A program made the position numbers and the translations under genes. A stretch of DNA of 64,000 nt, taken from contig NW_006497083.1 in the NCBI RefSeq assembly GCF_000471905.2, forward strand, positions 2,199,171 through 2,263,170. Reading direction: 5' to 3'. Positions 22,989 to 35,030 of this stretch are shown here, one piece after another. Under the pieces are notes generated by a model. That model had not been told where the DNA came from and did no database searches. It saw nothing but the letters and a program-made list of their open reading frames with translations. The stretch's first letter is position 1; each line of letters opens with the position of its first letter. This DNA comes from Amborella trichopoda (taxonomy: Eukaryota; Streptophyta; Magnoliopsida; Amborellales; Amborellaceae).

Positions 22989-23658
22989 TGTTGAATATCC
23001 GAATACCTGAAACTCCAATTTAACTGATCACCGAATATCACATACTCAATACCAAATATATAAAATCGATAATCCAATAATAAGCTCAAGGATCGTGTGC
23101 AACAATTTAATAAAATAAATTAGAGATGGAAAACATAGTCATGAGATAAAATTAGAGAGGAAAACCACAACACCAATTTATCATAGTTCACCCTGTAAGA
23201 CAAGCCGACATCCACTATCAAAAGAGAAATTTACAAGGAATACATTATTACCTTCAACGGAGAAAGATTGATAAAAAAACATCACCAAGAATACCTTAAG
23301 ATTGATAAAAAAACATCACCAAGAATACCTTCCTTGTAATCACCCAAAACGTGTGATTTACCCCGCTTTACTTCAGATGACCCAAGAACATGAGCAACAC
23401 AAGCTCATACCATTTCTCCCAAAAATAGGACAAGAAAATTCTTCTTTACCTCTTTCCTTTTCTCAACACAACCCAAGGAAGCCCTGGCCCTTTTCTAGAT
23501 AGAGAGAGGAGTTAAAAAACAAGAAGAATCGCGTGTGTCAAGAAGCCCCTTTGTTTTGGCTTTTATACAAGCTACCTAATTACAATGACCAAAAACCCCA
23601 AAACAAATGATAAAAGACAAAATCATCTAACATGTGATTTTTCTATCACCATTCAACA
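22989..23658 (-). repeat. 3' LTR of copia element 1
   Basis: Starts TGTTGAATGGTGATAG just after the polypurine tract and ends in CA next to GGGGT. About 670 bp. It contains a short tandem duplication of 'aagattgataaaaaaacatc' (23267-23335). Apart from the first 25 or so bases and a few shared words, it does not align to the 5' LTR. Confidence 0.65.
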
Positions 23659-23742
23659 ATCTCCACCTTGATAGTAAATCACCTACTTGCCTTGCCGATA
23701 ATCCCCTTTTTACTTTTTCATGAAGCCTAGAGAATTTAGGCT

Positions 23743-24201
23743 TTATTCCAACTTCTCTAATGGAGCCGTCTTCGTGAACATATCCGCCACATTTTCCTTG
23801 GTTCCAACTTTCACCAAATGCACCAAACCATCTTCAACAACTTGTCGAACATAATGGTATCGAACTAGTATGTGTTTCGTTCTTTTGTAATAAACGTGAT
23901 TCTTAGCCAAATTAATGACACTCATATTATCACAAAGTATTTTCATGGGCTTAGAATTGATACTGAATTCTCCCATAAGGCCTTGAAGCCAAACTGCTTC
24001 TTTGCTTGCTTCAGTTGCCGCCATGTATTCCGTCTTGGTCGTGGACAATGCCACCGTTGATTGAAGCTTAGACATCCAACTTACGGGTCCATTTTCAAAC
24101 ATGAAAACATAGCCAGTAGTTGATCTTCCTCTATCAAGATCATCGGCATAATTTGCATCAACATAGCCTTGAATGTGCCCCAAGCCTTTCCTAAATGTCA
24201 T
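23743..24201 (-). pseudogene. RNase H domain of copia element 1
   Basis: The 152-codon frame has the copia RNase H pattern: DANYADDLDRGRSTTGYVF, followed by SWMSKLQSTVALSTTKTEY (catalytic Asp and Glu regions), CDNMSVINLAKN and a TKHI..RYH..R segment, then the ADMFTK tail. It digests the RNA strand during reverse transcription. The polypurine tract and 3' LTR follow within about 80 bases. Confidence 0.85.
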
Positions 24202-24205
24202 GGCA

Positions 24206-25642
24206 TAATCGCTCGTGCCTCACAAATAACGAAACACCCATTTTGCACCTTCCCAATGAGCTTTTCCAGGATTTGCCATAAAGCAACTCAGGACACCAAC
24301 CGAATATGCTATGTCATGTCTAGTACACACCATGACAAACATAAGGCTTCCTACAACACTTGCATATGGTACCTTAGTCATATTCTCTTTTTCATCACTT
24401 CGGACTTTGCTTGGAAGATAACTTGAAATGAGGGGCTAATGGAGTCTTCATCAGCTTTGCCTTGCTCGTGCCAAACTTATCAAGCATCTTTTCCACAAAG
24501 CTCTTCTGTGAAAGTGACAAAGTCTCACTCCTTCGATCTCTTTGGATTTCAATTCCAAGTATTTGTTTTGCCGGTCCGAGATCTTTCATTTCAAAACTCT
24601 TGCTCAATGGTGCATTGGGCTCATCAATCCTAGTCTTATCCTTGCATGCCAAAAGCATATCATCAATATACAAGACTAATATTAAATAATAACCATCATA
24701 AAAGTACTTTATATAAACACAATGGTCATAATCACTCCTATGATATCCAAGACCAATCATGAATATGTCAAAAGTCTTGTACCATTGTCTTGATGCTTGC
24801 TTGAGTCTATATATGGATTTCTTCAACTCGTACACTAACATTTCTTTTCTTTTTTCAAGAAATCCTTCCGGTTGTTGCATGTACACTTCTTCTTCAAGTT
24901 CACCATGTAAAAATGTCGTTTTTACATCCATTTGTTCAAGTTCCAAACCATGCAATGCAACAACCCCAAGCACCAATCTTATGGAGTTTAACTTGACAAC
25001 CGGGGCAAATATTTCAAGAAAGTCGACACCTTCCTTTTGTGAAAGCCCCTTTACAACTAGTCTTGCCCTATACCTTTCCAAACTTCTATCAATCCCTTTC
25101 TTGATTTTGAACACCCACTTGCAACCAATCGTTTTTCTACTATTTGGCAACTCTACCAAATCCCAAGTCTTGTTCGTACGAAGAGCCATTTCGTCTTCCA
25201 TAGCCTTCTTCCAAGATATGGAATCATCCCCTTCCATAACTTCTTGGTAAGTGTTCGGTTCTTCATTCATAACAACCAAAGCATATAGTACTTCAGGATC
25301 CACATAGTCCCTAAACCGCTTGGGTGGACAAATTACCCTTGTAGATCTTTTTGTCATAGATGGTGCAACTTCTTCATAGGAATTACTTGGTTCACTAACT
25401 TGCTCTTCTTCATCAATGACTTCTTCATTGATACTTGTAGGTGCTTCATCCGGCATATGGTATTCGCTAGATGATGAGACATAAGGTTGAAAATCAATTT
25501 CTTGGGTGTCATTATGAGATTCTTTCCTTTCTGTAATCTCATTTCCTACACCTCTTGTCAACAAGGATGACTCATCAAAATGCATGTCTCGGCTTGCAAT
25601 TATCTTTCGAGCACTTGGATCCCATAACCGGCGTCCATTCAC
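24206..25642 (-). pseudogene. Reverse transcriptase of copia element 1 (long open frame)
   Basis: A 415-codon frame (25642-24395) carries RVT_2, the copia-type reverse transcriptase: W-x-x-A-M-x-x-E near residue 135, the CKWVFKIK motif, F-L-H-G-E-L-E-E-E-V-Y, LKQASRQWY, and the catalytic LYIDDMLLA (Y-x-D-D). It ends near the HFKLS linker and a stop at about 24395. The following RNase H lies in another segment. The catalytic residues look intact, but the polyprotein is not. Confidence 0.85.
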
Positions 25643-26206
25643 ACCTTTGCTATATCCAACAAAACTACATTTCTTTTATTTTGGTTCAAGCTTATTTCTT
25701 TAGCAACTAGGAATTCAAACATAAGCATCACAACCAAAAATCTTTAAATCGAAATAATCACAAGGAGTTCCGGACCATATCTCTTGGGGTGTTTTCTCAC
25801 CCAAAGCCGTTGAAGGTGATCAATTGATGAGATAACAAGCCGTCATCACATCTTCCGCCCATAGCTCTTGTTCCAATCCGGCATTGCTCAACATGCTTCT
25901 TGCTCACTCCATCAATGTGCGATTCATCCTTTCTGCAACACCATTTTGTTGGGGAGTGTAAAACGTGGTGAAATGTCTCTTGATATCTTTATCTTTACAA
26001 AATTTTGTAAACTCATCGGAATTGTACTCCTTCCCATTGTTGGTGCGAAGTGTTTTGTTGTGGCGCTCCGTAGTCTTCTCAACTTCTGCCTTAAAATGTT
26101 TAAAGGCCAAATATGAATCACTCTTTGATTTGAGAGTGAGCACCCATACCATCCTTGAGAAGTCATCTATAAAAGAAGTAAAATATAATGTACCACCATA
26201 TGACAT
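25643..26206 (-). pseudogene. Integrase core of copia element 1 (broken)
   Basis: The 100-codon frame 26206-25904 shows the catalytic-core pattern of copia integrases: F.D.FSRM.WV.., TNNGKEY around the second Asp position, and HFTTFYTPQQNGVAERMNRT containing the catalytic Glu region. The chain then crosses stops at about 25900 and 25680 before the C-terminal region rejoins the RT frame (GRRLWDPSARKIIASRDM..FDE). Non-functional as it stands. Confidence 0.75.
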
Positions 26207-26408
26207 AATGGGTGAGAGCCACCATAAATCCGAGTGAAAATAATCAAGTATTCCCTTGCTTGTATGGCTTTCGGCTTTGAAAATTCATCTATGTTGTTTC
26301 CTATAGACACAATGCTCACAAAATTCGGATTCCCCAAATTTTATGGTAGGAATTAGCTTCATCTTCATCAAAATCTCCATACCCTTTTCTCTCAAGTGGC
26401 CCAACCTC

Positions 26409-26843
26409 CTATGCCATAAGCTTATACAATAGCTTATACAAGTTCCCAACTTTAACACCCTTGATCACAACAAGAGCACCATTAGATACTTTGATAACTC
26501 CCCCTTGTCCGGTGAATATATAGCCATGGGAATCCAATAAAGAAAGAGAAATTAAACTTTTCTTCAAGTCTGGTACATGTCGAACATGCTCAAGTGTACG
26601 GATACTTCCATCATATATCTTTAATTTCACCGTGTCAATCCCAACCATTCTACTACTTGAATAGTTTCCCATTAACACGAAACCATCACATGGTTCATAT
26701 GAACTAAACCATGACTTGTGTGAACATATATGATGTGTAGCACCACTATCCAAAATCCAATTTTGATGGAATTCGGGATTGCTACCCATGGCATAAACCT
26801 CTTCTTCAATAAAACTGAATGTAGATTCCTTCACTTGATTCAC
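26409..26843 (-). pseudogene. Protease/GAG-pre-integrase region of copia element 1
   Basis: The 144-codon frame has the aspartic protease signature NWILDSGATHHIC with catalytic D-S-G, followed by hydrophobic strands and the start of the GAG-pre-integrase domain (GNLYKLL). The frame ends early at a stop, and the HHCC zinc-binding part of integrase downstream is partly deleted. It is normally expressed as part of a single polyprotein. Confidence 0.75.
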
Positions 26844-26849
26844 CTAATT

Positions 26850-27648
26850 TTTGGACTCATTGGTTTCTCTTGCTTTTTCTAACTTTTATCATTTACTTTT
26901 TGTACAATTTTTTTTCATATGTCCCGCCTCACCACATCGTTAACAAACAAACTTGTTTTCTCGGCCTTTAGACTTAAATTGAGCTTTCGACTTAGATCTA
27001 GAAGAATTTCGAGAGGAGTTACCTCTCTCTCTTGAATGACCTTTTAAAAAGTGCACTTATGATTCCGATTCTCCAATATATGCCATTTTTTGGAGTTCAT
27101 GGGCAAGCAAAAGTATTAGTCACCGTACTTAAGTCAAGTGAACCTTCTTTAGTACAACTTAATGTTGTTACTAAATTATCATAAGATTCCGGTAATGTAC
27201 ATAACAAACTTACCACCTTGTCCTCATCTTTTATTTTTTCACCAATACTATCAAGTTCACAAATAGTGTTATTGAAAGTGTTCAAATGATCAGAAACTTT
27301 TGTCCCCTCTTTCATCCTTAGAGTAAACAATTTTCTCTTTAATAGAATGCGATTCGTAAGAGATTTGTTTTGATAAACACTTTCCAATTTCTCCCACACG
27401 CCCTTTGTCATCTTTTCTCCCACTATATTGAATAAAACCTTATTTGCTAAGCACAATCGAATTGTAGCCTTAGCCTTAAGGTCAATTTCCACCCAATCTT
27501 CATTACTCATAGACTCCGGCTTCTTTTCCTTTCCGATTAATGTTTTGTATAACCCTTGTTGGACCAAAAGATCATGAACTTGAATTTTCCATATCTCAAA
27601 ATCATTTTATCCATCAAATTTCTCCACCTCAAACCGATTACTCGCCAT
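26850..27648 (-). pseudogene. gag of copia element 1 (interrupted)
   Basis: Begins MASNRFEVEKFDG at 27648. After an in-frame stop it continues as a 156-codon frame (27567-27097) with features of copia capsid: LVQQGLYKTLIG, W-E-K-L-E-S-V-Y, LTNRILLKRKLFTLRM and a C-terminal zinc knuckle near 26935 (RCGEAGHMKKNC, with a stop just before it). It would form virus-like particles and package the element RNA in an intact copy. Stops make it non-functional. A shortened segment between knuckle and protease suggests deletions. Confidence 0.7.
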
Positions 27649-27691
27649 TTTCCAAAATATATTGCACAAAACCTTATGCTTTGATACCCAT

Positions 27692-28324
27692 TGTAGGGAT
27701 GTTGAGAACCCCTTAGCTTGCGGAACCGGGACTCCTAAATGCCAGGATCCCACCCAACATCGTGTACTAAAATGACCAAATACGAAGTAGATGAATACAA
27801 CTATAAACTTAGTGTGAGAAATAAAGTAAACATAAAAGGCACACCACAACAGTACACGATTTACGTGGTTTACCCCATAGGGCTACATCCACGGCCTCAG
27901 CAACTAGAAATCCACTATCACAATGAAGTTTACAATTTTGAGTTACACGAGATAATACATATCTCTAAACATCGGCAAAAGACCATCACCGATCTTCCTT
28001 TCTAAACCCGCTCTCCCGACTGAGCAACACGGTCGATCAACATCCTCTTTCCCACCACTGGAAAGATAACACTGAGAACAATATAGAGAGCTTCTCTCTT
28101 TAGAAGTGGAAGTTAACCAACCCAAAACTCATGGGAATACCGCTTGATTTCCATAAATCCCAAAGGGGTGACCCTCAAAAGGATGAGTATTATGTCTTCC
28201 TTCACTCTCTTATAAAGATATCACTTTCTTACTTCTCAAAAAAATCAATTTTATATTTCTCATAATACCCTAATCTTTAGAAGAAAATATGTGTATGGTG
28301 ATTTAGCTATCACCAAACCCAACA
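27692..28324 (-). repeat. 5' LTR of copia element 1
   Basis: Starts TGTTGGGTTTGGTGATAG and ends CCCTACA just before the primer-binding-like site. 633 bp. Its outer side is flanked by GGGGT. Confidence 0.65.
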
Positions 28325-28329
28325 GGGGT

Positions 28330-29530
28330 AAAAAAATCTACCCAACCTAGGTAGTCGGCCCTTGGCCTAGCTGAGTAATTCAGCTGAGTCTTGGCCTTAT
28401 TAAAAAAAAAAATGTTGAAAATAATAAATTTGTATTAAAAATAAATTGAAACAAAAAAAAACTTAGAGATGTAGAGAAAAAATCGATTTGGAAAAATCTG
28501 ATTTATAGTTTGGGATATTTTAAAAAGGGATTGTCTACAAATTGAAGTAAATAAAGAAAATAAACAACAATACCATTCATAGTTACGTCTGAGTGAATAG
28601 TACCATGAATAATACATGTGAATAATAAATAAAGAAAATCCTAAAATCCTACGAAAACTTAAATCCTAAATACTAAATTCTAAAACTAAAATCAAAATAT
28701 ACATCTTTTAAAATTGATGCAAGACGGAAATGTGGGAAGTGAAATCCACCATTTTTCTGAATCTTAAACAAGTAAAATCAATAATAATGGAGATAGAATG
28801 TGACTGTAAATCAAGCCAAAATAAAAACTTTATTTGTTTCATAATTGTATATGGATAAAGAATATGGTTGTAAGTCAAGCCAAGAGAAGAACTTTCTTTT
28901 TTCATAAAATAAAATTTCTCATAATATAAACCTCTCAAAATATGACATCCAACCTTTTATAAGCCTATAAAACCTTAATTTAACTTGAGATCGAATAAAT
29001 ATTTAAAACTCCTACCCTTAAAACAATACTAAAATTCTAAAAATACCCCCTGGTGAAAAATAACATGTGAACAATAACTGTGAATAACACCAAGAATAGT
29101 ATTTGTAAATAGTAAATAAGGAAAAAAAAAACCCCTAAAATCCAAAAAAAACTTAAAATCCCAAAAATAAATTCTTAGACTAAAATCAAAATATACACCC
29201 TTTAAAATTGAATAAAAATTAAAATTAAGTATAAGTTTGCCTTCCATCAAAGATGTAACATATTTAAGACTTTTTCTTTTTTTTTTCTTCATATCCATGC
29301 ATCTTAAGGTTGAGATGATCAATTGGAAGGTCTTCTAGTTTCGGAACACTCTTCTAGAAATATTTGAGGTAGACCTTACTTCAATTGTATAAGGTTGACA
29401 CCTTGTATAAACTTCTTCGATTCTTCCATTTAGACAAATAAAACACATCTTGTAGCTGCATGTACCATTTGAGTGGTCGAATGGAAAGTGTGCATGTGCA
29501 ACGATATCCATTTATTGCATTACCTATTTG
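28330..29530. repeat. AT-rich region with two long direct repeats
   Basis: Segments 28575-28735 and 29060-29220 are similar over about 160 bp ('gtgaataataaataa', 'cctaaaatcc', 'actaaaatcaaaatatacac', 'ttaaaattga'). Inside the first interval, 'gtaaatcaagccaa' and 'gtaagtcaagccaag' (28807 and 28870) form a shorter tandem pair. No gene seen. The part 29280-29420 has MITE-like words ('gagatgatcaatt', 'gtagacctta'). Confidence 0.5.
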
Positions 29531-29534
29531 AACC

Positions 29535-29960
29535 AAGGTTTAAAAAAACGGATCGGTGATCCGAATCATCCTCACTTATATCGGTGTCGGATCGGTGGAT
29601 CGGATCGGAGAATTGGCCAAATCAGCAAATTTTGTCTCAAAATATTTTAAAAAAATCACTATAAATCTCTAAAAATCGTGTTTTTTTAGTTTCTAAAAGA
29701 AATAGTGACAATTGTGTTATGTTTTTTCATTATTGCGTAAAAAATATGTAAATGCTGAGAATCTGTTTCATGTCGAGTGTTTGTTATCTGTAAAAATCAT
29801 TTTATAATCAAAATAAAAATTAAAATGCAACATGACAACAAAATGAATATCTCTAACTCAATTTATTTATTTTATTATTATATTAACACTAGAGTTTTGA
29901 TTTTTGAAAGAAGATATATGGAATAAATTTAATGTAATTAATTAGTTAGAATATTTGTTT
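29535..29960. mobile_element. GGATCGG-type repeat element, copy 3
   Basis: It starts 'ccaaggtttaaaaaaacgga', followed by 'tcggtgatccgaatc' and 'ggatcggatcggagaattgg', then 'aaaatcactataaatctct', collinear with the copies at 12440 and 19785. The right end is not defined. Confidence 0.45.
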
Positions 29961-29965
29961 ATAAT

Positions 29966-30357
29966 GGGTGCGGTTTGTATAGAGCCTAGGCTCTAAACAA
30001 TCAAATTAGAGCCTACCTTCAAATAGTGTCGAGAAATATGGTATCAACACTCAAAATCTTTGTGATCACCTTAAAATATATTTTCATCTTTATTTATAAA
30101 ATTTAAAGCTTCAAAATTAGTGTCGCTCGACATATCTATAAAAACTTGAAAATCTTGAAAATTGACGGCCTAAAAATGTATTACAAAATACACTATTTTC
30201 ATAACTTGAAATCCGTTTTTTCTCGTGTGCATGCATCTTGATGTCGAGATGATCAATTTGAGGATATTTGGACATCAAAACAATCTCTTCTAGAGAAATT
30301 TTTGATGTAGGCTCTAATTTGATGGTTTAGAGCCTAGGCTTTATATAAACTTTTCCC
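29966..30357. mobile_element. 392-bp Mutator-like MITE (type D)
   Basis: Long terminal inverted repeats: the left end reads GGGTGCGGTTTGTATAGAGC then CTAGGCTCTAAACAATCAAA; the right end, reverse-complemented, reads GGGAAAAGTTTATATAAAGC then CTAGGCTCTAAACCATCAAA. The flanks GTTTATAAT (29957-29965) and TTTTATAAT (30359-30367) look like a 9-bp duplication with one mismatch, offset by one base. No coding capacity. The interior is the reverse complement of the 6235-6720 family. Confidence 0.7.
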
Positions 30358-31368
30358 TTTTTATAATTATATGTAATTAAAACTTAAACTATATGTATTA
30401 TTATTTTTGGTAAATTATAAAATAAATAAATAAATATTATTAATCTAAAAAAATTTATTTTATTGATTGTTTCATGTAGATGAATATAAGCAAGAGAGAT
30501 ACAAGCAATAAAAAAAAGTTAACGAACTTACCCTTTTTTTTTAAATAAAGACTGAGCAAACTCCTAAATTATGTATTAAATAAACGTTACCATTGACAAA
30601 TTTGCCCTTGTTGAAATATGGAAGAAATCCCAAATCAAAGAAGGTGGGGAGAGCAACCCCACTATAAAACGGTGTTGTCAGTAACCCGTGGTGCGTAGGT
30701 GGTCGGCACAGCATTGTTGGCGTTACTGTCTCATGGGGCATGTGATGAGATTCCCCCCGTTAGCATATTTTTCATAAAAAAAGGTTCATACTGTAGCGAC
30801 GCCATTGCATTGTTACAATAGCGGATCTTGTTTTATTAACGGATCCGGAACAGATTTGTGACACCCAATCCAAATCGTCTTGGATCAGGTCGTCGATTTT
30901 TTTATCCGGAACGTTACTTGTGATACCCGATCCAAATCGCCTTGGATCAGAATGTCGATTGTTTGAACTCTGATTATGCTATCAATATCTCCAAATGCTT
31001 TTAAGGTCTCTTGGAAAACAATGAGTATTTTAAGTGTGGAGAAAACTAGTAAAAAGAAAACATTCTTTATCTGTTGAGATAACAACATAACTACATGCAT
31101 CCTATCAATATCCTTTTAAGGTATCTGAAAAACAATGAGTACTTCAAGTGTTCAAAAAGCTTGTAAAAAGAAAACATTGGGGATTGATATGTTTAGATAC
31201 GAGTCCTTCCATTATAGCTAACATGAAAACAGATATAAACTAAAATTCCCAATTAACAATTTAAAGGATTTATATCCAGAATAAATATGAGAGGTTTTAG
31301 CTGCAAGTTATACTTTTCTATTCTCTGAGTTTATCTCCAAGATTCAAACTACTGGGTTCAAAATACCT
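30358..31368. repeat. Non-coding region with two tandem duplications
   Basis: 30841-30960 has two units of about 62 bp containing 'tccggaac', 'ttgtgacacccaatccaaat' and 'cttggatcag'. 30980-31075 and 31100-31180 are diverged copies sharing 'ctatcaatatc', 'aaaacaatgagtattt', 'aagtgt' and 'gtaaaaagaaaacatt'. No gene can be supported. Confidence 0.55.
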
Positions 31369-31373
31369 TACAC

Positions 31374-31782
31374 TGTAGAAACGAAAAGCAATCTATGAAA
31401 ACGAAAAAGAAGAAAAAAAACACAAAAGAAAGAGACAACCAACCACAACGCAAAGATATACGTAGTTCGGCAACGTGCCTACGTTCAGGGGAGATGATAG
31501 CTTCTTTACTGACAATGGTGAATACGGTTACAATAGCTCTCTTCCTCACGCCTCTTTGTTTTCTCTAATTACAAAGAGATCTACATTTTTCCCTTAACCT
31601 TGGATGAACCCCCGATCACAACAATATATATCGAGTCCCAGATAGATGGTACAAATTACCGAAATACCATTGTACGAATATATATCAAGTCCCAGATATA
31701 TTGAACGGCCCTCCGGAGTTGTCCTTTTGACTCTACCTTGACAAATCTATTTCCTCAGAATATAAGACATCAATCCTCAACA
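31374..31782 (-). repeat. 3' LTR of copia element 2
   Basis: Starts TGTTGAGGATTGATGTC and ends TTTCTACA, 409 bp. It contains the duplicated phrase 'atatatcgagtcccagat' / 'atatatcaagtcccagat'. It matches the 5' LTR apart from the segment missing here around 'atatatcgaatctcatgtac'. Confidence 0.85.
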
Positions 31783-31895
31783 ATCTCCATCTTGGCTTGA
31801 ATTCTGTAGAGCCGCTCTGAAGATGTCTTCATCCCTGTACCTCCATAAAAGTACGCGATTGCACCCCCACCTACCATGGGGTGCTTCCCTCACTC

Positions 31896-32390
31896 TCAAC
31901 AATTAGTGACATTAAGCAAATCCAAGCAAAGCTTGAACTTCTCGGTAGTAACCAGCTTTGTAAGCATATCTGTAAGGATGTCATTCGTATGAATTTTCTT
32001 CAGGTGAATGATTTTTTCTAGTACAAGCTCCTTGATCTTGTAATATCTCACATCAATGTGCTTTGTCCTTGTATGAAACACTTGATTCTTTGCAAGATTT
32101 ATAGCACTTTGACTATCATAATGCAGCACAATACCTTCTTGCTCTACCCCCAACTCACGAGCCCAACCACTCAATCAAATCGCCTCCTTTGCAACCTCAA
32201 CTGCTGCCATGTACTCTGCCTTTGTCATAGACAAGGCAATCGTATGTTGAAGTACTGCCTTCCATGAAATAAGTCTACCTGTTAGTGTGAAGACATACCC
32301 TGTAGTAAACCTCCGCTTGTCTAAATCACCAGCATAATCGGAATCGACATATCCCACCAGTTCTGTAGAGTTTCTCTTCTTGCTGAACAT
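31896..32390 (-). pseudogene. RNase H domain of copia element 2
   Basis: The region reads GYVDSDYAGDLDKRRFTTGY, SWKAVLQHTIALSMTKAEY, then across a stop at about 32174 into HYDSQSAINLAKN, FHTRTKHIDVRYY and ILTDMLTK. These are the copia RNase H blocks in order. One stop interrupts it. Confidence 0.8.
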
Positions 32391-32444
32391 AATTCCAAGA
32401 TCTGACGTCCTGCTCAGATATATGAAAATCCACTTGATAGCATT

Positions 32445-33646
32445 TCAATGCCCCCTGCTAAGCTTACTCATGTGTCGACTAACAACATGTACAACATGAG
32501 ATAAATCCGGCTTGCTATAAACCATAGCATACATGAGGCTTCCAACTGCGCTAGCATATGACACTAGAGACATCTGCTCTATCTCCTCATTCGTAGTGGA
32601 ACACTGCCGTTCAGATAACTTGAAATGACTCGCCAATGGAGTGCTAACTGACTTGGCCTTTTCCATATTGAAAAGCTCCAATACCTTTTAACATATCTTT
32701 TCTGAGTTACTCAGAGTTTACCTGCACTTCTATCTCTATGAATATCTATATCAAGGATCCTATTAGCAGCCCCTAGATCTTTCATATCAAACTCAGAACT
32801 TAACATAGACTTGAGAGAGGTTATGTCATATGCATTCTTGACAGCGATGAGCATGTCATCAACATAAAGCATCAAGAAAATAAGAGAATTGTCATCAAGA
32901 ACTTTAAAATGAACACAACAATCATACTCACTTCTCGAATAGCCAATCCGCACCATGAAATAGTCAAAGCACTTGTACCACTACATGGGAGATTGCTTAA
33001 AGCCATAAAGCGATCTCTTAAACAAGCAAACTTGATTTTCCTTTCAATCCACCTTGAAACCTTTAGGTTGCTCCATAAATATTTGTTCCTCCAAATCACC
33101 ATAAAGAAACGTTGTCTTCACGTCAAGTTGTTGTAGCTTCCAATCAAACATGGCTACTAAAGCAAGTAATAGCCTTATTGAAGTGTGATTGACAATCGGA
33201 GAGAATATTTCATTGTAGTCCACTCTCTCCTTTTTTAGCACAGCCCTTTGCTATGAGCTTAGCGTTAAATCTCTCACAACCCTTTTCTATTGCCGCTTCT
33301 TTCTTCCGAAAGATCCACTTACACCAATCACCTTCCTTCCCTTGGGCTTCTTGACAAGCTCCTAAGTCTTGTTCTTTTTCAAAGACTCCATCTCCTCCAT
33401 CATGGTTGTCATCCATTTATCACTATGTGTATCACTTAGAGCATCTTCGAAACAGTCGATTTCTCTAGTACCAACAGTTAGAGCAAAGACTACCATATCC
33501 TCAAAGTCATATCTTACAAGGGGTTTGTGAACACGCTTATTTCTTCCTTTTGCCAGACTGTAGGGTTCACCATGTAGTTGTTGCTGTTCTGGTATGCTGC
33601 TAGATAATTCTTCCTCTTCTAGTAATTCAGACTCTTCTAACTCCAC
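32445..33646 (-). pseudogene. Reverse transcriptase of copia element 2 (broken)
   Basis: Copia RVT_2 spread over several frames: W-x-x-x-M-x-E-E-M-E-S-L (33646-33362), CKWIFRKK and ARLIAKG-like (33416-33210), FSPIVNHTSIRLLLALVA and FLYGDLEEQIFMEQP (33241-33044), then LYVDDMLIA with the catalytic Y-x-D-D (32956-32711), and SVSTPLASHFKLS with the connection region (32681-32445). Frameshifts at about 33220, 33040 and 32700 disable it. Confidence 0.8.
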
Positions 33647-33682
33647 CTAGACTGTCTATTTTTCTCTATCACTTTCATCTAC

Positions 33683-34689
33683 TTACACACTGTCATCTTG
33701 CATGTTGATTGACTTCACCATGTGAGATTCATCAAACACAACATCCCTACTAAGCACAATCTTATGTGAATTATGATCCCAAAGCTTGAATCCATTCACT
33801 CCCTTCTCAAAACCGATAAAGATGCACTGCTTAGATTTAGAGTCTAATTTGGAATGTTGCCCACTCTGCAAATGGACATAAGCTGGACATCTGAAGATCC
33901 TCAGCATAGAGTAATCTATCGATTTTTCTGTCCACACTTCTTCTAGAATTTTGCAATCAATCGCTACGGATGGTGACCTGTTAACGATGAAACATGCCAT
34001 GTTAACTGCTTCTGCCCAGAAGCTTTTCTTCAAATCTACATTCAATCTCATACTGCAAGCTCTTTTCAGAAGAGTCATGTTCATCCTCTTAGCCACACCA
34101 ATTTGCTGAGGAGTTTCTGGTGTGGTAAAGTGACGTACAATCCCCTTTTCTTTACAAAATTCTAGAAATTCTCTAGACTTGTACTCCCTTCCATTATCTG
34201 ATCTCAAGCATTCGGTTTCTTTCTTGTATTCCTTTCTACTTCTGCTTTTTATTGTTTAAACTTCGTGAATGCTTCACTTTTGTACTTCATGAAGTAGACC
34301 CAGACCTTTCTTGAGTAATTATCAATGAAGGTAATAAAGTATTATGTCCCACTCTTGGATTTGATTGATGAAGGCCCCCATACATAAGTGTGTACATAGT
34401 CTAGTATATCCTTGCTCGTATGAACTACAATTCTGACTCTAATCTTACACTGTTTGCCAAAAACACAGTACTTACAGAAATCTAGTTTACAGGCTCTGAT
34501 ACCTTTCAACAATTTTCTTTTATGAAGTTTCATCATACCTCGTTCACTCATATGCCCTAAACGCATATGCCACAATTTTATATCATCTGTGCTGGACTCT
34601 ATATCTGTAGTTACAGAAGCTCTACCTGTAATTGTATTCCCTATCAACCTGTATAGGTTCCCAACCACCTGACCTTTCATGACAACCAT
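33683..34689 (-). pseudogene. GAG-pre-integrase and integrase of copia element 2 (broken)
   Basis: 34689-34342 contains the HHCC zinc-binding region of integrase (LWHMRLGHMSERGMMKL.., CKYCVFGKQ). After a gap, 34207-33683 contains the catalytic core (MRSDNGREYKSREF, HFTTPETPQQIGVAKRMNMT) and the C-terminal strand region (KCIFIGFEKGVNGFKLW, VVFDESHMV). The expected PQQNG is PQQIG. Stops lie between the two parts. No clear protease DSG motif is readable around 34700-35000 because of stops. Confidence 0.75.
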
Positions 34690-35030
34690 AGATCCCTTAC
34701 TAACCTAGAGCACTCCACCTATTGTTATATACTTGCAACCATTCGAGTCAAAGGCCCCCAAGGATATTAAGTTTTTCTTTAATTGTGGGACATGCCTTAC
34801 AACTGATAAGATTTGTACTATCCTATCAAACATATTGATTTTGATAGTTCTTATTCAAATGATCTTGCAAACCACATCATTCCCCATTAAAACATACCCC
34901 CCACTATATGATTTGTAGGTTTCGAACTAGTTTTTATTTGGACACATATGAAAAGAACATCTGTAATCTAAAATTCAAGAATCAGTAAATTGATTCTTAC
35001 CTGAAGATATAGAGAGAAGATCTCCATCAT

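Larger units (their letters stand above)
22989..28324 (-). mobile_element. Ty1/copia LTR retrotransposon, element 1 (complete outline, mutated)
   Basis: A minus-strand copia element of about 5.3 kb bounded by TG..CA LTRs and a perfect 5-bp target duplication GGGGT (22984-22988 and 28325-28329). Order along the minus strand: 5' LTR, primer-binding-like TGGGTATCAAAGC (about 27690-27677), gag, CCHC knuckle, protease, integrase, reverse transcriptase, RNase H, polypurine AAGGTGGAGAT, 3' LTR. This protease-integrase-RT-RNaseH order defines copia. Several stops and frameshifts break gag and pol, so it is not autonomous, although the RT frame is open for 415 codons. The two LTRs are unexpectedly dissimilar (see findings). 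Confidence 0.85.

Noticed and set aside
24439..25250. Plus-strand open frames of 64-163 codons over copia element 1
   Set aside because: Antisense shadows of the reverse transcriptase frame.
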